The notes under the pieces: model-generated | Seen by the model: the letters and a program-made list of their open reading frames with translations, nothing else | Databases searched by the model: none | Told to the model about the DNA's origin: nothing | Part shown: positions 8,305 through 17,498 of the stretch, one piece after another | How positions within the stretch are numbered: the stretch's first letter is position 1 | How the letters are laid out: each line of letters opens with the position of its first letter | Assembly: GCA_964385755.1 (NCBI GenBank) | Contig: CAYLPZ010000004.1 | Location: 1 to 64,000 of the forward strand | DNA length: 64,000 nucleotides | Direction: 5' to 3' | Source: CAG-698 sp964385755 | GTDB taxonomy: Bacteria; Bacillota_I; Bacilli_A; ML615J-28; CAG-698 | Position numbers and translations under genes: made by a program

Positions 8305-9996
8305 CTAATTCATCCTAGTTAAATTTACATTTTTATTAAATACCATTTTAATAGTTGTCCCATTTCCTATTGAAGATGACAAAGAAATAGATCCATCGTA
8401 AATTTGTACGATATGTTTCACAATAGAAAGTCCTAAGCCTGTACCACCACTATTACGTGAACGAGATTTATTAACACGATAAAATCGTTCAAAAATTCTA
8501 TTTTGATCAGACTTGTCTATTCCTAATCCATTATCAATAACTTCTATTAATATAGTATTTGTCTTATCAGTTAACTTAATTTTTACAAATCCATTTTCAT
8601 TATTATACTTAATACCATTTTCTATTAGATTTTTTAATAGTTCATGAAAATGTTCTTTTTCACCAAAAATATTGGCACTTCCTTCAATAGTAACATCGAC
8701 TTTCTTACTTTCTTTTAATAACTGAAGTTCATCTAAAACTTCACTTGCTACTTCTAATAAATTTACGTTTTCTTTTTCGACCTGATGCGTATTTTCAAGT
8801 TTAGATAATTTTAACATATCATCAAGTAACAAAAGAATTCTGTTTGTTTCTCTTTCGATATTTTCAAGATATTTCACTAATGTTTGATCTTTGTTTTTCA
8901 TCATAACAATCTCATTGAAACCTTTTATCGAAGTTAGTGGGGTTTTTAGTTCATGTGATGCGTTAGCAAAAAATTCACTTCTTATGTTCTCACTATTTTT
9001 TATTTCAGTGATATCATTGATTACTAAAATAAATAAATCAGATTGTAACTTATTAATTGAACAAACACAATAAGAGCCATTAAATGAAAAGTCAAAGATT
9101 TCACTACTTTCTGTTTTAATAATATTTTTAACCTTGTTTACAAAATTTAAATCCATGCTTAAATAACTAATTGTTTTGTTTTCATAATCTTTAATATCAA
9201 AAATAGTTAAAGCACTACTATTCATTAATTCTATTACTTCATTTGCATTAAACACCACAATACCACTTGAAATATTATTAAGAACATAATCAAGTTTATT
9301 ATTTGTTTCTTTTAAAGCTAAAATATTATTATTTAATTTATCACCAACATCATTTATTTCAATCAATATTTTATTAATATCTGCATCTTTAGTAGTTGGT
9401 AGGGTAGTACCATATTTGCCATTATTGATGTTATTAAGATTTTCTCTAACTAATTCTAATGGTTTTAAGATTTTAGTTGATAATAAATAACTAATCACAG
9501 TTGAAATAATTAAGGAAAGAAAAAGAATAAATACCATTGAAGAGATTGTGCTTACTACATAATCATTTATACTACTTACCTGCATTGATATTCTCATAAA
9601 CACATAGGTACTTTCAAGATCTACTTTTAAAGCATAATAAATCATATCAGCGTTTGTTGTATCACTTTTTCTAATGCATGTCTCTGGTTTTCCTTGTAAT
9701 GCTGCTATTATTTCTTGTCTGTCAAGATGATTATCCATTGTTTGGTAATCTTCCTTAGAGTCAGCTATTACTTTTCCTTTAGCATCGATGACTGTTACTC
9801 TAATATCACTATCAATGTTTTTATTATAATCAGTAACACTGTTATAGCCAAGTGCATATACATTCGTTAAACGAATTATCTCATCTTCAGTTTTTTTAAT
9901 GTTGTTATCTTTAGTTACTTCAATGCCAAAAATAAACATTAAAACTAAAGCAATTAATGTAGCTATTATATTATAAATTATATATTTATTTTTCAT
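8305..9996 (-). CDS. phoR: PhoR-like sensor histidine kinase
   Basis: A 563-residue membrane kinase. TM1 is ~7-25, followed by an extracytoplasmic sensor of ~120 residues, TM2 ~150-172, HAMP ~173-225 and PAS ~232-335. The HisKA block has FFANASHELKTPLTSIKGF with phospho-acceptor His348. The HATPase domain has the N box (NLIENGIKYNN), DNGLGID and GTGLGLSIV. It overlaps the response-regulator gene by 4 bases (ATGA), so they are translationally coupled. Being the last gene of a pstS-pstCA-pstB-phoU-regulator run, it most likely senses phosphate status through the Pst complex and PhoU. The specific PhoR assignment rests on that context. Confidence 0.88.
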   Translation of the reverse strand: MKNKYIIYNIIATLIALVLMFIFGIEVTKDNNIKKTEDEIIRLTNVYALGYNSVTDYNKNIDSDIRVTVIDAKGKVIADSKEDYQTMDNHLDRQEIIAALQGKPETCIRKSDTTNADMIYYALKVDLESTYVFMRISMQVSSINDYVVSTISSMVFILFLSLIISTVISYLLSTKILKPLELVRENLNNINNGKYGTTLPTTKDADINKILIEINDVGDKLNNNILALKETNNKLDYVLNNISSGIVVFNANEVIELMNSSALTIFDIKDYENKTISYLSMDLNFVNKVKNIIKTESSEIFDFSFNGSYCVCSINKLQSDLFILVINDITEIKNSENIRSEFFANASHELKTPLTSIKGFNEIVMMKNKDQTLVKYLENIERETNRILLLLDDMLKLSKLENTHQVEKENVNLLEVASEVLDELQLLKESKKVDVTIEGSANIFGEKEHFHELLKNLIENGIKYNNENGFVKIKLTDKTNTILIEVIDNGLGIDKSDQNRIFERFYRVNKSRSRNSGGTGLGLSIVKHIVQIYDGSISLSSSIGNGTTIKMVFNKNVNLTRMN

Positions 9997-10670
9997 CTTA
10001 ATTTATATCCTATTGTTCTAATTGATTCAATCTTCACATTACTATTAATAAGTAGTTTTCTTAGTTTAGTAATATGCATATCTAATGACCTTGTCTCACA
10101 AGTAAAATCTTCCTTCCAAACATTTTCCCATAATTCTTCTCTACTAATAGCTTTATTATTATTTTTCACTAAGTATAGTAATAAATTATATTCTGTTATC
10201 GAAAGATTAATTATTTGATCATTAATTATTACTTCATGCTTTTGATTGTCTATAGTAATATCTTGATAAGTATATAAATCACTATTATTTTGCGTTATAT
10301 TCCTAACCCTTAGTTTCGCATTGACTCTAGCAATAAACTCCATAACGCCAAATGGTTTAGAAATGTAATCATCAGCACCTAGGTTTAATCCTTTCACTTT
10401 ACTAATTTCTTCACCTTTTGCGGAGACCATAATGACAGGAATGGTAATTAATCTATTATCTTGACGAATTCTTTTAAGTATTTCATATCCATCGATATTA
10501 TCGAGCATAATATCAAGAATAAATAAATCTGGCGTTTCATGTTTTAATGCTTCAAACATTTGATAACCATCTTCAAAACAATTTATTTGATGTCCTGCTT
10601 GTTCAATCAAACATTTATATAATTCCCTAATCATTTCTTCATCATCAACAGCATAAATTAAATTACTCAT
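9993..10670 (-). CDS. phoB: PhoB/PhoP-like response regulator
   Basis: A 225-residue OmpR-class regulator. The receiver domain is ~1-120, with acidic pair Asp9/Asp10, phosphorylated Asp53 (FILDIMLD) and the Lys in VSAKG. The C-terminal winged helix (~130-225) contains SITEYNLLLYL and TRSLDMHITKLRK. It is cotranscribed between phoU and the kinase. It should bind direct repeats at pst/pho promoters; candidate sites are at 14867-14894. Length and motifs are normal for the family. Confidence 0.9.
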   Translation of the reverse strand: MSNLIYAVDDEEMIRELYKCLIEQAGHQINCFEDGYQMFEALKHETPDLFILDIMLDNIDGYEILKRIRQDNRLITIPVIMVSAKGEEISKVKGLNLGADDYISKPFGVMEFIARVNAKLRVRNITQNNSDLYTYQDITIDNQKHEVIINDQIINLSITEYNLLLYLVKNNNKAISREELWENVWKEDFTCETRSLDMHITKLRKLLINSNVKIESIRTIGYKLR

Positions 10671-10690
10671 TCTTTTCTCCTTTGATATTA

Positions 10691-11344
10691 TCAGCTCTGA
10701 GCGTGTTTTCCTCTTATAGCATACTCAACCCACTCACCAATATTCACAGCATGATCTCCTACTCTTTCTAAATACTTCGCAATTAGTAAAAGTAAGATTG
10801 CTTGATTAGCATTTTTGCTATCAGATTTTATTAATGAAACAAGTTCACTTTTTATTTCTTCAAATAATAAGTCAATCTTATCATCTCTTTTGTTTAAGCT
10901 TATCGCAGTTTCTAAATCACGATTAATGTAGCTTTGTACACTATCTTTTACCATAGCAATGCTACATGTAGCCATCATCTTTAAATGTTCTAGCATTTTT
11001 AATGGTGTTTCTTTTCCTAATTGTAATGATATTTCTGAAATATCACTTGCATGATCACCAATTCTTTCTAAATCGGTAATCATTTTTAAAATTGCGCTAA
11101 CATCACGAAAATCACTAGCAAATGGGTGTTCCATTAATAATATTTTAAGACAATCTTGTTCAATTGTTCGCTCTAAACTATCCACATTTTTATCTTCTAA
11201 AATTAGTTTCTTCGATATTTCTAAATCTCTCTCTACAAGTGCTTTTATTGCTCTTTCAATAGCATTTTCAACCATTCCACACATTTGTAAGAGTTCATCT
11301 TTTACGTTTGTTAGTTCTTCTTCAAATTTACTTATTTTACTCAT
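10691..11344 (-). CDS. phoU: Phosphate signalling protein PhoU
   Basis: A 217-residue all-helical protein with two PhoU repeats, each with the metal-binding ERIGDHA(S/V)(D/N)I signature (LERIGDHASDI and LERVGDHAVNI). PhoU links the Pst transporter to the PhoR-type kinase and damps the response when phosphate is plentiful. It lies between pstB (44 bases upstream) and the response regulator (20 bases downstream). Confidence 0.95.
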   Translation of the reverse strand: MSKISKFEEELTNVKDELLQMCGMVENAIERAIKALVERDLEISKKLILEDKNVDSLERTIEQDCLKILLMEHPFASDFRDVSAILKMITDLERIGDHASDISEISLQLGKETPLKMLEHLKMMATCSIAMVKDSVQSYINRDLETAISLNKRDDKIDLLFEEIKSELVSLIKSDSKNANQAILLLLIAKYLERVGDHAVNIGEWVEYAIRGKHAQS

Positions 11345-11388
11345 ATTATACCTTTTTTTATTGATTTTTAATATAGTTTATAACTTTT

Positions 11389-12174
11389 TTATCCAAAACG
11401 ACCTGTTATATACTTTTCTGTTCTAGAATCTTTTGGACTCTTAAAGATATTTTCTGTTTTATCATATTCTATCATTTCACCAAGTAAGAAAAATGCAGTT
11501 TTATCAGCAATTCTAGTTGCTTGTTGCATATTATGAGTCACAATAATAATTGTATAGTTCTTTTTAAGTTCTAAAATTAACTCTTCAATTTTACTTGTGG
11601 AAATAGGATCTAGCGCACTAGTTGCTTCATCCATCAAGAGTATTTTAGGTTTTACAGCCAAGGCTCTAGCAATACATAATCTTTGTTGTTGGCCACCTGA
11701 TAAACTTAAAGCGGATTTGTATAGTCTATCTTTTACCTCATCCCACATATAAGCTTGTTCTAAGCTTTCTTTAACAATCTTATCTAATTCTTGTTTTTTC
11801 TTTATACCATGAGTTCTTGGGCCATAAGCAACATTGTCATAGATTGACATGGCAAATGGATTAGGTTTTTGAAACACCATTCCTACCTCTTTTCGAAGTT
11901 CATTGACATCCATTTCTTTATCATATATATTTTTATCATTTATGATTATTTTCCCTTCAACCTTACAACCTACAATTAAATCATTCATTCTATTTAAGCA
12001 TCTTAGTAATGTTGATTTACCACATCCTGATGGGCCAATAAAAGCAGTTACTTCATGCTCACATATTTCAAAGTTGATATTTTTTAAAGCTTGGAAAGAA
12101 CCATAAAACAAATTAAGATTCTCTATTTTAACATTTGTAAAATTATTTTTGTTTTCATTTACTATTATATTCAT
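11389..12174 (-). CDS. pstB: Phosphate ABC transporter ATPase PstB
   Basis: A 261-residue ABC ATPase. Walker A is GPSGCGKST, the Q-loop region is VGMVFQKPNPFAMSIYDNV (the PFxMSIYDN block is typical of PstB), the signature is LSGGQQQR, Walker B is KILLMDEATSALD and the switch His is in IIVTHNMQQA. It energises phosphate import together with the fused permease encoded one base upstream and PstS. It is part of the phosphate operon read from 14.8 to 8.3 kb. Confidence 0.96.
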   Translation of the reverse strand: MNIIVNENKNNFTNVKIENLNLFYGSFQALKNINFEICEHEVTAFIGPSGCGKSTLLRCLNRMNDLIVGCKVEGKIIINDKNIYDKEMDVNELRKEVGMVFQKPNPFAMSIYDNVAYGPRTHGIKKKQELDKIVKESLEQAYMWDEVKDRLYKSALSLSGGQQQRLCIARALAVKPKILLMDEATSALDPISTSKIEELILELKKNYTIIIVTHNMQQATRIADKTAFFLLGEMIEYDKTENIFKSPKDSRTEKYITGRFG

Positions 12175-12175
12175 T

Positions 12176-13954
12176 TTATTTACCTTTTCCTAACGTTTTA
12201 TTTTGTAAATAGTTAACAATTATTGTTGATAAAATATTTAAAATAAAAACAATTATTAACAAAATACATGCGGTGGCCCAACATTCATTCATATATTTAT
12301 TCTCACCACAAAATGTATACATCATTACTGAAAGTGATGTACCACTACTCATAATACTATTAGGCACTGTTATCATTTTACCACCACCCATCGTAAATAA
12401 TAGCGGTGCTGATTCACTTACTATTCTGCCAATAGCTAGAATTACTGCTGATAATATACCTGGTAAAGCTGATGGAATTACGGTTTTAAAAATAGTTCTT
12501 ACTTTTCCAGCTCCTAATGCATAACTTCCTTCACGATAACTTTGTGGTACTGCTTTTAATGATTCTTCACATGATCTAATTATTACTGGAATAATCATTA
12601 ATGTAATAGTAAGTGAACCTGATAAGATTGACACTCCAAACTTTAAAGTGTAGACAAAAAATGCAGAACCGAATAATGCATAGATAATTGAGGGAATTGA
12701 AGCTAAAGTTTCAATGCCCATTCTAATTATTTTTACGATTTTATTATTACTCTTAGTATATTCACTTAGAAAAATACTAGCGAAAATGCCAATCGGAAGG
12801 GCGATGACTAAGCTTATAACAACAAGCATTAATGTTGAGATAATCGAAGGAAAAATTGTTGGTTCCCCACTGTAACTTCCTTTAATTACAAACATCGTTG
12901 ATGTAATGTTTGGTAATCCTTTTATTATGATAAACAATACAATTATCAATAAGGATAATACTGAAATTATACTAGCTATATAACTAAATGATTTATAAAA
13001 ATAATTAAGTATTTTGGATTTTAACTTTCTTCTTGTGCTATAACTTTTTTTATCATTATTTTTTTCTTTATTAACAATTTGAAAAATTAAATTAATAATT
13101 AAGACAAAAACAAATAAAACACAACCTGTTGCTACCATAGCCCCAAAAGCTACTTGGTTTGGTTGCAGTTCTCCAAGACCATTTACAATGTGACTTGTCA
13201 TCGTTGAAAATGCTCCAAACATTCCTTCAGGAAATACAGTAGCATTTCCACATAGCAATGCAACAGCCATTGTTTCTCCAACTGCTCTTCCAATTCCTAA
13301 AATAATACTAGCTAGGATTCCATTTTTTGCACAGGGAACAATTACACCAAAGATACTTCCTTCATGTGTATCACCAAGAGCTCTACTCGCCTCATAGTAA
13401 CTTTCGGGAACAGCATCAATTGCATTTTTTGAAAGTGAAACAATAGTTGGTAAAATCATTATTGCAAGTATCAAACTAACACTTAATACCCCAGTTCCAC
13501 TTCCATTACTTGAAAATTTACCTAATAGTGGCTGTAAAACATTTAATCCAAAAAAGCCATATATAACTGATGGAATTCCCGCAAGCAAATTAATAAGTTG
13601 ATTAAGAAACTTTTTTAATCTTTTAGGACAAAACCTTGATAAAAAGATTGCGGTGAAAACACCAATTGTACCTCCAATTGCCACCGCAAATATAGTAACA
13701 TATAATGTCCCAATTATAGTTGTCGTAATACCATAACTACCTTGAAGCACATCTGATGAATAGTAATCAATTCCATGGATAATATCCCATTTAACGCCAA
13801 AAAGAAAATCAGTTAGTCCAATTTTCTTAATAGCTGGAATACCTTGGATAAACAAAAACACAAATATTGCAATAACCGCAATAATAGAAAATAGTGCCGC
13901 TATAAAGAACACTATTTTCATGATTTTTTCTTTTACATTTAAAGTATTAACCAT
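12176..13954 (-). CDS. pstCA: Fused phosphate ABC transporter permease PstC-PstA
   Basis: A 592-residue protein that is two permeases in one. Residues ~1-295 match PstC (VIYGFFGLNVLQPLLG, YYEASRALGDTHEGSIFGVIVP with the EAA-like loop, ILGIGRAVGETMAVALLCGN). Residues ~315-592 match PstA (LPIGIFASIFLSEYTK, SIPSIIYALFGSAFFVYTL, REGSYALGAGKVRTIFKTVIP, GRIVSESAPLLFTMG). A charged linker (NKEKNNDKKSYSTRRKLKSK) joins them. Normally these are separate genes; no stop or start lies at the junction. The fused form should fold as the full channel with PstB. It starts 4 bases after pstS. Confidence 0.93.
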   Translation of the reverse strand: MVNTLNVKEKIMKIVFFIAALFSIIAVIAIFVFLFIQGIPAIKKIGLTDFLFGVKWDIIHGIDYYSSDVLQGSYGITTTIIGTLYVTIFAVAIGGTIGVFTAIFLSRFCPKRLKKFLNQLINLLAGIPSVIYGFFGLNVLQPLLGKFSSNGSGTGVLSVSLILAIMILPTIVSLSKNAIDAVPESYYEASRALGDTHEGSIFGVIVPCAKNGILASIILGIGRAVGETMAVALLCGNATVFPEGMFGAFSTMTSHIVNGLGELQPNQVAFGAMVATGCVLFVFVLIINLIFQIVNKEKNNDKKSYSTRRKLKSKILNYFYKSFSYIASIISVLSLLIIVLFIIIKGLPNITSTMFVIKGSYSGEPTIFPSIISTLMLVVISLVIALPIGIFASIFLSEYTKSNNKIVKIIRMGIETLASIPSIIYALFGSAFFVYTLKFGVSILSGSLTITLMIIPVIIRSCEESLKAVPQSYREGSYALGAGKVRTIFKTVIPSALPGILSAVILAIGRIVSESAPLLFTMGGGKMITVPNSIMSSGTSLSVMMYTFCGENKYMNECWATACILLIIVFILNILSTIIVNYLQNKTLGKGK

Positions 13955-13958
13955 ATTA

Positions 13959-14798
13959 TTAAGCTATATATTTATTGTCTTCTATTATTTTCTTAGCATT
14001 ATCAGACTTTAAGAAATTAATAAAATTAACTACTGCTAAAGAAAGTTTATTTTCTTTAGTAAGTTTTGCGTTAGTTAAAATAACAAATGGACGATATAAT
14101 GAATAACTACCATTTTTAACATTTTCAACTGTTGCTTCTACATTATTAATTGATACTGCTTTAACAGTTTCATCTAATGATCCTAAAGAAATATAACCGA
14201 TGGCAGATCTAACAGTATAAACCTTTGTTACAACTGCTGAAGTTTTTTCTAACTGTTCTGCTTTAGAAGTCATGTTTCCAGCAAGTTTAACACCTTCGCT
14301 ACTTTTAATCAAACTTTCAAAAGCCTCTCTAGTACCACTTGCAGCATCTCTTGCAACTACTGTAATATCTTCAGTTATTCCATCAAATTTAGTTATCATA
14401 CCAGAATATATATCAAAAACTTGTGCTACAGATAAATTGGAAATGGTATTTTCTTTATTAACAATTACCACAACTGCATCTTTAGCTAAATCAAATTGAC
14501 TAAATTTTTCAGCATCTTCACTTTTAATTGCTGATGAACTCATACCAATGACATTCCCAGTTGTATCATTTTCTGCTGCTTCTCTACCTTTTCCACTACC
14601 TTCACATTTGATATCAAACTCAACTTTACTGCCTTCTTTTGTCTTAAGAAATTCATCCATTAATATTTCCATAATTGGTTCAACAGATGTTGATCCCCTA
14701 ATAATAATCTTTTCTTTAGGTGTAGTTTCATTACAACCAACTAAACCTAATAATACAAAAAATAACATTACAACTATCATAATTAATTTTTTTCTCAT
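13959..14798 (-). CDS. pstS: Phosphate-binding lipoprotein PstS
   Basis: A 279-residue lipoprotein. The signal peptide ends at LLGLVGC (lipid-modified Cys22). The mature part is a type II periplasmic-type binding protein with phosphate-contact motifs RGSTSVEPI, GSGKGREAAEN, GMSSSAIK and ARDAASGTREAFE. It delivers phosphate to the PstCA channel. It is the first gene of the operon, with an excellent ribosome site (AAGGAGG, 8 bases before ATG) and PhoP-box-like repeats upstream. Confidence 0.95.
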   Translation of the reverse strand: MRKKLIMIVVMLFFVLLGLVGCNETTPKEKIIIRGSTSVEPIMEILMDEFLKTKEGSKVEFDIKCEGSGKGREAAENDTTGNVIGMSSSAIKSEDAEKFSQFDLAKDAVVVIVNKENTISNLSVAQVFDIYSGMITKFDGITEDITVVARDAASGTREAFESLIKSSEGVKLAGNMTSKAEQLEKTSAVVTKVYTVRSAIGYISLGSLDETVKAVSINNVEATVENVKNGSYSLYRPFVILTNAKLTKENKLSLAVVNFINFLKSDNAKKIIEDNKYIA

Positions 14799-14835
14799 TT
14801 TTGTTTCCTCCTTATGTTTTACACAATAATTTTAC

Positions 14836-14894
14836 AATTAAATCTTTTTTCTAACTACCACTGTTTTGTCACTATTTTGTAAAAGTATTGTAAA
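14836..14894 (-). promoter_or_regulatory. PhoP-box-like direct repeats upstream of pstS
   Basis: Reading the minus strand, TTTACA (14894-14889), TTTACA (14883-14878) and GTGACA (14872-14867) occur with an exact 11-bp period. This is the arrangement of B. subtilis PhoP boxes (TTAACA-like hexamers, one per helical turn). A TTTAAT about 24 bp further on (14843-14838) could serve as -10. The sites sit 70-95 bases before the pstS start, where activation by the operon's own regulator is expected. Hexamers are AT-rich, so binding is an inference. Confidence 0.6.
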
Positions 14895-14907
14895 ATTCAA
14901 AAGAAAT

Positions 14908-14931
14908 AAAAAAAGCAGAGTAAATCTGCTT
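14908..14931 (-). terminator. Terminator after the lipoprotein pseudogene
   Basis: Stem AAGCAGA (14913-14919) / TCTGCTT (14925-14931) with A-run 14908-14914, read as a U-tract on the minus strand. It lies 17 bases after the last stop of the broken lipoprotein gene, separating it from the pst promoter. Confidence 0.75.
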
Positions 14932-14947
14932 CACTTGTTAAAATATA

Positions 14948-16240
14948 TTATTTATTAAAGATTTCATCAAATGACACATCACCAACTAAAGTGTAGAACG
15001 TGTAATCGTTACCATTCTTCATATAAAAATTTCTTGCATCATGTATATATATTACACCAAACTCAGCTTCAAAATAACCATAATCTTCTACATCTATTAT
15101 ATATTTATCAGAGATAACAAACTCATATTCAGATAAACCTTCAAAAGTACCAATCTATCTTCCACCAACCGTGTAAACATCATAGTTATCTGAATATGTT
15201 ATGAAGGAATAAGCCTTTAAATATGGAGATGATAAAAATATATTTTCATTTACAAACTTATAGTGCTTTTGATTAACTGATATATATCCATTAATTATTT
15301 TAATGTCATAGTACTCACTATTCGTGTAAATCGAATATTTTACATATCCACCACCAGATACTTGCCAGTTGTCAGTTATATCTTCATATGTGAAAATCTC
15401 TAAAATAGCTAAAATAGACTTAATATCTTCTAAGTTACTACTATATCTAACATTTGTTAAACTTCCCGGCGCAACTCCTATAGATCCTTGCTCATACCTA
15501 ACTTTTACAACATCACTTTCTTTTATTTCAGGAAAGTTAAGAATGTTTTATAAACTGATGTAATCAATAGAACATACTTTAAATTCTACTTTAGTTTCCT
15601 CATTTGGCATTGTGAATTGATACTGCCATATATTTCCATCATCAGTCATAACAACAGTTTGAATAGAATAAAATATTCCATTAACATACATTGCTAAATC
15701 AACATCGATTATTACATTAGCTTTAATAGTAATTAATGTCCCAGGCTTATATGACTTATCTAAATCTTGTTTATTTAATAAATAATTATCATTATCAATT
15801 ACATCAAGTTTATAACTTTCAGTTAACTCATATTTAGATAATAAGTATTCATTTAGTGCGTCTAAATCTTCATTTGAACAACATATTAAATATGTTTTGC
15901 CATCATAATATGCATACAAATCATATTTACATATACAATCAAAAGATAGTACATTTTCTTCAGATTTAATTTGCAATGAATAGGTAGGAATGGCTTCAGG
16001 TATTACTTCAGTAAATATAGCTTCAGAATTCATAATGTTTTTATAAAACTCTTTTTCCTCTAAATCACTTAAATCAATCTTTATTAATTTATTTTCACCT
16101 TCTATTTGCGTAATATAAGCAGTAGTAAACTCTTCACCTTTTGTTAAAGATAATAAGGATATGTTTCCACTTAATGTATTGCAACAAATTAGAGTTAATC
16201 CTAGCACTAAAAAATAAGTATAAGCTATTATTTTTTTCAT
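14948..16240 (-). pseudogene. Lipoprotein gene of 430 codons with two in-frame nonsense codons
   Basis: The first 230 codons (16240-15551) encode a lipoprotein (signal ending LGLTLICC) with beta-rich repeats of unknown family (GTLITIKANVIIDVDLAMYV). The frame stops at TAA (15550-15548) but continues unchanged and protein-like (NILNFPEIKESDVVKVRYEQ, then ITDNWQVSGGGYVKYSIYT) to a TAG near 15154. It resumes with IGTFEGLSEYEFVISDKYII to a final TAA at 14950-14948, followed by a terminator. No frameshift is needed, and a single C-to-T change (CAA, CAG) explains each stop. A strong AGGAGG precedes the ATG. A shorter 230-residue product could still be made. Function not recognised. Confidence 0.75.
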
Positions 16241-16321
16241 TTTAATACACCTCCTACTAATTTAACAAATCAAATAATACCATTTCTAAGACTTTACATA
16301 TTTTTTATATTATTCTATATT

Positions 16322-16347
16322 AAAAATGGATTTCTTATCGAAATCCA
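16322..16347 (-). terminator. Terminator of fur-PTPS operon
   Basis: Stem TGGATTTC (16327-16334) / GAAATCCA (16340-16347) with a five-A run on the left (U-tract on the minus strand), 14 bases after the stop of the PTPS-like gene. Confidence 0.75.
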
Positions 16348-16360
16348 CTTTTATTTATCA

Positions 16361-16927
16361 TTATTTCTTTCTATATCCACATTTTGGACAAACACCATTT
16401 TCATCTAATAAGACACCACAAAGAGGACATCTATCTTTACTATCACCAGGTTCATAAGTTTCTGTAGCAGCGTTAACACCACTTGTAAATGTTAAGCGAA
16501 CAATATTAAGTTTGTCTTTTAATAAAGAATAAACAATTTTAATCATTCCTTCTACTGTCATTGTTTCTTTTGTTACTACTAAACGACATTCTGGGTATGC
16601 TTTGCAAAGTTCATTTTCAAATGCTTCGCCTTTCATTGTATTTGTGCGAGCTCCCTTACGAATACCTTGTTTTTCATAAACTTCTAATACTGCTGGTAAA
16701 AGTGGATCATCTTCTCTTAAAACTAAAGCATGATCAAAGTTTTTTAATACATCCCATGCAATTTTTTTAATTTCATTACAAGGGAATACCATATTTACTC
16801 CTACATTAACTGAATCTTCTACTTCAATTGTTAATACTCCTGTGTGACCATGAAGATATTGTGCTTCTCCTTGAAAACCATAAAAACGATGTGCATACTG
16901 TAAGTCTAAAGTTGTAATACTTCTCAT
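16361..16927 (-). CDS. 6-pyruvoyl-tetrahydropterin synthase / QueD family protein with zinc-ribbon tail
   Basis: A 188-residue protein. The T-fold has AHRFYGFQGEAQYLHGHTG, giving two zinc ligands in HGH plus the upstream His. Further blocks are FDHALVL and the TKETMTVEGM region. A C-terminal zinc ribbon (CPLCG, then CPKCG) is added. The catalytic Cys that normally stands four residues before HGH is absent (Ala), with a Glu next to it. That recalls PTPS-III enzymes, which use Glu and can replace FolB in folate synthesis. Ordinary QueD chemistry is therefore doubtful. It is cotranscribed 25 bases after the Fur-type regulator, which suggests metal or redox control. Family firm; substrate not. 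Confidence 0.75.
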   Translation of the reverse strand: MRSITTLDLQYAHRFYGFQGEAQYLHGHTGVLTIEVEDSVNVGVNMVFPCNEIKKIAWDVLKNFDHALVLREDDPLLPAVLEVYEKQGIRKGARTNTMKGEAFENELCKAYPECRLVVTKETMTVEGMIKIVYSLLKDKLNIVRLTFTSGVNAATETYEPGDSKDRCPLCGVLLDENGVCPKCGYRKK

Positions 16928-16952
16928 TTGTTTTTCCTTTCTTTTTTAATGT

Positions 16953-17336
16953 TTAATTTTTTTCATGACAAGATTTACAAATTCCGGTAAATAATATTTC
17001 ATGATTATCACTTTCAAAACCCTCAGGAAGTATAATGTTACTTTCTATATTATCAGTGGTTTTTACCATAACATCAAAAATTTTACCACATTTATTACAT
17101 CTTGCATGATAATGAGGAATAATTATATGATCAAAGCGATCAACATCACCCGGCAAAGTGACTTTCTTGATTAAATGATCTTCTGAAAGAGATCTAAGAT
17201 TACGATAAACAGTAGCCTTACTTATATGTGGATAATTTGAATGAATATGTTCGTACACTTCCTCACTAGTTACATGACAAGCAAGTTCATTAACAGCATT
17301 TAAGATAATTTCCTTTTGCATCGTATTTCTCTTCAT
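16953..17336 (-). CDS. Fur family regulator, PerR-like
   Basis: A 127-residue regulator. The winged helix (~1-75) contains VTSEEVYEHIHSNYPHISKA and TVYRNLRSLSED. The metal site is DRFDHIIIPHYHARC. The two structural CxxC pairs (CNKCG, CKSCH) bind zinc. The pattern is closest to PerR, the iron/manganese-bound peroxide sensor, but Zur or Fur cannot be excluded by eye. The promoter carries a PerR-box-like operator (17370-17384), suggesting autorepression. It leads a two-gene operon with the PTPS-like gene. Confidence 0.85.
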   Translation of the reverse strand: MKRNTMQKEIILNAVNELACHVTSEEVYEHIHSNYPHISKATVYRNLRSLSEDHLIKKVTLPGDVDRFDHIIIPHYHARCNKCGKIFDVMVKTTDNIESNIILPEGFESDNHEILFTGICKSCHEKN

Positions 17337-17368
17337 ATCTTCTCCTTATTAGTAATCATTCCTATTTA

Positions 17369-17397
17369 ATTATAACTATTATTTAGATAAATGTCAA
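17369..17397 (-). promoter_or_regulatory. fur promoter overlapped by a PerR-box-like operator
   Basis: On the minus strand, -35 TTGACA (17397-17392) and -10 TATAAT (17374-17369) are both perfect and separated by 17 bp. On the plus strand, 17370-17384 reads TTATAACTATTATTT. This matches the B. subtilis PerR box (TTATAATnATTATAA) at 11 of 14 specified positions and covers the -10 and spacer. Its position suits a repressor. AT-richness lowers the certainty. Confidence 0.6.
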
Positions 17398-17498
17398 TTA
17401 TTTTTTGTAAATTTATTAATTATTTAAAATTTATATTTAGCATATATAAGTATTAAGATTGCCTGGTAAATTAGAAAAGATTATGAAAACAACAATCT

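Noticed and set aside
14948..16240. Alternative genetic code with TAA/TAG as Gln
   Set aside because: Dozens of intact genes in the window end cleanly at TAA or TAG followed by terminators.
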